Of a DNA stretch of 64,000 nt, positions 59,572 to 64,000 are shown in pieces. Source of the stretch: Duganella aceris (GTDB lineage: Bacteria; Pseudomonadota; Gammaproteobacteria; Burkholderiales; Burkholderiaceae_D); assembly GCF_011090165.1 (NCBI RefSeq), contig NZ_JAADJT010000010.1, positions 1 to 64,000 on the forward strand, written 5' to 3'. Position 1 is the stretch's first letter; every line of letters begins with the position of its first letter. The notes below the pieces were generated by a model. That model did not search any database. It was not told the DNA's origin and saw only the letters and a program-made list of their open reading frames with translations. Position numbers and translations under genes: made by a program.

Positions 59572-59750
59572 GGGTGATGGGCGTATTCTACCTTGAAGGT
59601 GAACTCCCGCCCGGACGACGTCGTTGCGTCGCACAGCGGGTGACCTCATCATGGTGAAGCCGTCTTGTTTGACCGTCGACAGGGCGCGGAGTTCGACGAC
59701 CATGATAGCCACCGGGGCAAAAAATAACTTTGAGCTAAATCAAAACCGAC

Positions 59751-60905
59751 TTAAACGGTCCGTTCGCGCACACCGGCGCGCTTGTTGGCGTGCTTCAGCG
59801 CCAGCTCGCGGTACAGCGACAGGTAGTTGCGCGCCATCGTCTCGGCCGTGAACAGTTCCCAGTAGCGCGCCTCGGCGCGGCGGCCCATCTCGGCGGCGCG
59901 CTCGGGCTGCTCCCACAGCGTGCGCATCGCGGCGGCGAAGGCTTGCGGATCGTCGGGCGGCACCACCAGCCCGGTCTCGTTGTCGATGTTGATGTAGGTG
60001 GTGCCGGTGCCGATCTCGCTGGAGATCATCGGCTTGCCGTACATCGCCCCTTCCAGCAGCGAGATGCCGAACGCCTCCGAGCGCAGGTGCGACGGGAAGG
60101 CCATGGCGTAGCACAGCTCCAGCAGCGCGGCCTTGTCGTCCTCCCCGACCGCGCCGAGGAACATCACATGCGTCAGCCCCAGCCGCGCCGCGTGCTCCTT
60201 GAGCTCCTGCTCGACCGGACCGGCGCCGACGATCACCACCGGATAGTCGAGATCGGTCATCGCGTCGAGCAGGATGTGCAGGCCCTTGTAGTAGCGCAGC
60301 ACGCCGACGAACAGGAAGAAGCGTTCGCCGCATTGCGCGCGCCACTTGTCCTTGACCGCCTGCGACGGCTGCGCGTAGATCGATTTGTCCAGCCCGTAGG
60401 TGATGGTGCGGGTCTTGTGCGCGAAACGCTTGAGCACCGGCGACGAGGCCTGGTAGTTGGGCGAGGTCGCCACCACCGTGTCGACGCTGTGCAGGAAGCG
60501 GCGCTTGAGCGGGCTGTAGAGGCGCAACAGGTTTTTCTGGCGCACGATGTCCGAGTGGTAGGTCACCACGCTCGGCTTGTTGATGCGCGCCATGAAATGC
60601 GCCATGTCCATGAACGGCCACGGAAAGTGGTAGTGGATCACGTCGGCCTTGCGCGCCAGCCGCGCCAGCTTGCGGATCGCCGCGAACGAAAAACCGGTCG
60701 AGGCGATCTCGAAGTCCAGCGGCACGCGGTGCACGGTGTGGCCTTCGAACTGGATTTCCTTCGGTCCCGTCTTGTCGGGGGTCAGCGTCAGCACTTCGTT
60801 GGTGACGCCGAGCCGGCCCGTGCCGACGCACATCTGGCGTATCACTTGCTCGATACCGCCCCAGGTGTCGGGATAATAGGTCTTGTAGAAATGGAGAACG
60901 CGCAT
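59751..60905 (-). CDS. GT4 glycosyltransferase, WbpZ-like
   Basis: A 384-residue GT-B enzyme. It starts MRVLHFYKTYYPDTWGGIEQ, closely like Pseudomonas WbpZ as I remember it. It has the donor-binding VGVLRYYKGLHILL and the E-x7-E signature EAFGISLLEG. In the A-band pathway WbpZ adds D-rhamnose early in chain assembly. Last gene of a leftward run from gmd, 9 nt after the next transferase. The right-hand gmd-rmd genes support GDP-D-rhamnose as donor. Confidence 0.85.
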   Translation of the reverse strand: MRVLHFYKTYYPDTWGGIEQVIRQMCVGTGRLGVTNEVLTLTPDKTGPKEIQFEGHTVHRVPLDFEIASTGFSFAAIRKLARLARKADVIHYHFPWPFMDMAHFMARINKPSVVTYHSDIVRQKNLLRLYSPLKRRFLHSVDTVVATSPNYQASSPVLKRFAHKTRTITYGLDKSIYAQPSQAVKDKWRAQCGERFFLFVGVLRYYKGLHILLDAMTDLDYPVVIVGAGPVEQELKEHAARLGLTHVMFLGAVGEDDKAALLELCYAMAFPSHLRSEAFGISLLEGAMYGKPMISSEIGTGTTYINIDNETGLVVPPDDPQAFAAAMRTLWEQPERAAEMGRRAEARYWELFTAETMARNYLSLYRELALKHANKRAGVRERTV

Positions 60906-60914
60906 GGCTGGGCT

Positions 60915-62081
60915 TCAGTGAGACAGTACTTCATGATACACGGCGGCGGTGCGGCGAGCCGCTTCGTCCCATGTCAATTCAAGCGCGCGGCGCCGGCCGG
61001 CGCCGATGCAGCGCGCGCGGATGGTGTCGTCGCGCGCCAGCGTGGTCATGGCGGCGGTCATTTCCGCCACCGACAGCGGATCGAATTCCAGCGCCGCCCC
61101 CTGCGCCACTTCCGGCAGCGAGGTGGTGCCGGAGCAGGCCACCGGCACGCCGCTGGCGAACGCTTCCACCAGCGGCAGGCCGAAGCCCTCGTGCAACGAC
61201 GGGAACACGAAGGCGCCGGCGCCGGCGTACAGATGGCGCAACTGGGCGTCGTCGGTCAGCCGGTCGAGCCAGACCACGTTTTCGCCGTTCTGTTGCGCGG
61301 TCTTGATTTGCGCCACCAGCTCCTCGCTGCGCCAGCCCGGCGCGCCGACGATCACCAGCTGATGCTTGGAGCGCAACACCGGCGGCAAGGCCAGGTAGGC
61401 CTGCAACAGGCGCCCGACGTTCTTGCGCGGCTGCAGCGTGCCGACGAACAAGAAGTAGCCGGCCCGCAAGCCGTGCTGCGCCAGCGTGGCGTCGCGCTGC
61501 CCGGCCGGCGGCGCGTCGAGCCAGTGCGCGCCGACGCCGTGGTGCACCACGCTGATCCGGCCTTCGTCGACGCCGAAGCATTCGACCAGCTCGCGGATCG
61601 AAAAGCGCGAACCAGTGATGACGTGGCGCGCCTTGCGCGCCGCCTTGATCTGCAGCCAGTTCTTCAGGCCGCGCAGCTTCGGGCTGGCCCATTCCGGATG
61701 CGAGATCGGCAGCGCGTCGTGCAGCGTCGCCACCACCGGGCAATCCATGCGCACGATGCGGTAGTCGGTGGCGTGGAACAGGTCCAGCGGCGCGGCGCCT
61801 TTGCCCAGCACCCGGCTGGCGTTCAGGTGCACCGACGCCGGCAGCATCAGGTCGCCCAGGGTCGCCAGCGGAAACGACAGCGGCAGCGCGCGGCCGAGCG
61901 TCAGGCGGCGCGCGTCGCCCGGCGGCGCGAAGGAAAACGGCAGCACCTCGACCCCGGCGCCCGGCAAATGATCGAGCAGCGCGCGGCTGTAGACGCCCAA
62001 GCCGTCGAGACGGCCTCCCGTCAGCGCCGGTTCCGCCGTCGTGGTCGACAGGCCGACGCGCAGGAGTCGAGCGGAGGTCAT
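60915..62081 (-). CDS. GT4 glycosyltransferase, WbpY-like
   Basis: A 388-residue GT-B enzyme with VGTLQPRKNVGRLLQAY and EGFGLPLVEAFASGVPV in the C-terminal donor lobe and GLGVYSRALLDHL at the N-terminus. This is the mannosyl/rhamnosyltransferase group that includes WbpY and WbdB. It overlaps rmd by 4 nt. Donor specificity is inferred from the adjacent GDP-rhamnose genes. Confidence 0.85.
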   Translation of the reverse strand: MTSARLLRVGLSTTTAEPALTGGRLDGLGVYSRALLDHLPGAGVEVLPFSFAPPGDARRLTLGRALPLSFPLATLGDLMLPASVHLNASRVLGKGAAPLDLFHATDYRIVRMDCPVVATLHDALPISHPEWASPKLRGLKNWLQIKAARKARHVITGSRFSIRELVECFGVDEGRISVVHHGVGAHWLDAPPAGQRDATLAQHGLRAGYFLFVGTLQPRKNVGRLLQAYLALPPVLRSKHQLVIVGAPGWRSEELVAQIKTAQQNGENVVWLDRLTDDAQLRHLYAGAGAFVFPSLHEGFGLPLVEAFASGVPVACSGTTSLPEVAQGAALEFDPLSVAEMTAAMTTLARDDTIRARCIGAGRRRALELTWDEAARRTAAVYHEVLSH

Positions 62082-62992
62082 GCCGAAGGCGATGCCGAGT
62101 ACATCCAGCGCAGCGTGTCGGCCAGCGGCAGCGCCGCCAGCGGGCCGGTGGCGGCCACCAGGCGGCGGTTGTCGCCGACCAGCCGCACCACTTCATTGGC
62201 GCGCACGAAGGCCGGGTTGACCTGCACATTGATGCGATAGCCGGCGATGTCGGCCATCATGTCCAGCGCCTCGCCCAGCGAGTAGCCGTGGCCGGAGCAG
62301 ATGTTGAACGCCTGGCCCGCCGGCGCGGCGGCCAGCAGCTTGCGATAGCTCTTCGCGACCATGCGCACGTCGGAAAAGTCGCGCCACACGTGCAGGTTGC
62401 CCAGCTCGATGTCGGCCGCCTGGCGGCGGAAATGCGCGACGATTTTCGGCAGCAGGAAATTCTCGTGCTGGCCGATGCCGGTGTAGTTGAACGGACGCAC
62501 GACGATCAGCGGCAGCTTGTCCTGCCACAGCCGCGCCATGTACTCCATCGCCAGCTTGCTGACGGCGTAGTCGTTGGCCGGCGCCGGCGGCACGTCCTCG
62601 CCGATCACGCCGACGTCGGTGTTGCCGTAGATATTGGCGCTGGACGCCAGCAGCACCGCCGACGGCTTTTTCTCCAGCCCGGCCAGCGCTTCCAGCAGGT
62701 TGCGGGTGCCGGCCACGTTGACGCGGTAGATTTGCTCGATGTCGCCGTGGCCGACGAAGGCGATGGCGGCCAGATGGGCCACCACGTCCGGCTTGACCTG
62801 CCGCACCATCGCGGCCAGGCCGGCGCGGTCGTTCAGGTCGACGGCGAACTCGCCCTCGGCCGGCGTGTGACCCGGCGTGACCGTGCCGAAGACTTCATAG
62901 CCGGCGTCGCGCAGTTCTTGCGCGACATAGCGGCCGGTGAAGCCGGACAAGCCGGTAATCAGGGCGCGTTTGCCCGAACCCTCAGCGGCCAT
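62078..62992 (-). CDS. rmd: GDP-6-deoxy-D-mannose reductase
   Basis: A 304-residue short-chain dehydrogenase/reductase. NAD(P) loop ITGLSGFTGRYVAQEL, catalytic Ser-Tyr-Lys in SSANIYGN and NDYAVSKLAMEYMA. The substrate-side motif VRPFNYTGIGQHENFLLPKI is characteristic of Rmd. It reduces GDP-4-keto-6-deoxy-D-mannose to GDP-D-rhamnose. Directly follows gmd by 9 nt, completing the two-step pathway. Confidence 0.93.
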   Translation of the reverse strand: MAAEGSGKRALITGLSGFTGRYVAQELRDAGYEVFGTVTPGHTPAEGEFAVDLNDRAGLAAMVRQVKPDVVAHLAAIAFVGHGDIEQIYRVNVAGTRNLLEALAGLEKKPSAVLLASSANIYGNTDVGVIGEDVPPAPANDYAVSKLAMEYMARLWQDKLPLIVVRPFNYTGIGQHENFLLPKIVAHFRRQAADIELGNLHVWRDFSDVRMVAKSYRKLLAAAPAGQAFNICSGHGYSLGEALDMMADIAGYRINVQVNPAFVRANEVVRLVGDNRRLVAATGPLAALPLADTLRWMYSASPSA

Positions 62993-63001
62993 GGGGATTC
63001 C

Positions 63002-64000
<999 letters not shown>

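Overview
The window looks like a chromosomal stretch from a high-GC beta-proteobacterium of the Oxalobacteraceae (Massilia/Duganella/Janthinobacterium type). This rests on the rRNA leader and 16S 5' end, the trp operon layout, the gene content and the strong GC skew at third codon positions. No search was run, so the genus is an inference. Nearly all genes use one GC-rich codon style. The exception is a visibly AT-richer block at about 23.1-24.75 kb, next to a tRNA gene.

Layout: (1) 0-0.45 kb: 5' end of a 16S rRNA gene with its leader and promoter, read leftwards. (2) 0.45-12.4 kb: housekeeping genes, namely enoyl-CoA hydratase, an MFS transporter, a universal stress protein, mltA, a 44-residue membrane peptide gene, apaG, rpe, gph, then trpL-trpE-trpG-trpD-(LysE exporter)-trpC and a membrane diguanylate cyclase. 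A Trp-rich leader peptide and an intrinsic terminator precede trpE, the arrangement of a transcription attenuator. (3) 12.5-22.6 kb, all leftward: ubiH-like, dsbC-like, a two-subunit molybdenum hydroxylase with a MocA-like cytidylyltransferase, an M61 peptidase, a 102-bp perfect palindrome, then copA-cueR behind a MerR-type promoter with a 19-bp spacer.

(4) 22.68-26.0 kb: tRNA-Phe(GAA) followed by a small accessory island. A PAAR-type spike protein, a lambda-lysozyme-like peptidoglycan hydrolase and a secreted small protein form a tight cassette that reads as a type VI secretion effector/immunity set. A degenerate copy of the tRNA 3' half lies at the far end. Beyond it are a frameshifted DUF2785 pseudogene and a 5'-truncated sensor-like gene. 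(5) 26-29 kb: a secreted protein of unknown function and a branched-chain amino-acid type ABC binding protein.

(6) 29.1-38.05 kb: a five-gene set with a zinc-ribbon metallopeptidase, three transglutaminase-fold proteins (one of 1116 residues) and a circularly permuted ATP-grasp/alpha-E fusion. It is a coherent but functionally obscure peptide-ligation and peptide-cleavage module. (7) 38.1-46 kb: secreted carbohydrate-active proteins (a DUF4450 protein, a GH39 enzyme and a BNR_4 protein) with a collagen-like lipoprotein and small envelope proteins. (8) 46.5-49.8 kb: a MacAB-type efflux operon. (9) 50-51.7 kb: two alpha/beta hydrolases. (10) 51.7-59.6 kb: a signalling block with an MHYT-PAS hybrid kinase, an HD-GYP regulator, an alpha-oxoamine synthase and an OmpR-type two-component pair. 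(11) 59.7-64 kb: gmd-rmd and two glycosyltransferases resembling the Pseudomonas A-band D-rhamnan genes, running off the right edge.

Several gene pairs are packed to the limit. Three convergent pairs share interlocked stop codons, and many co-directional pairs overlap as ATGA, TAATG or GTGA.
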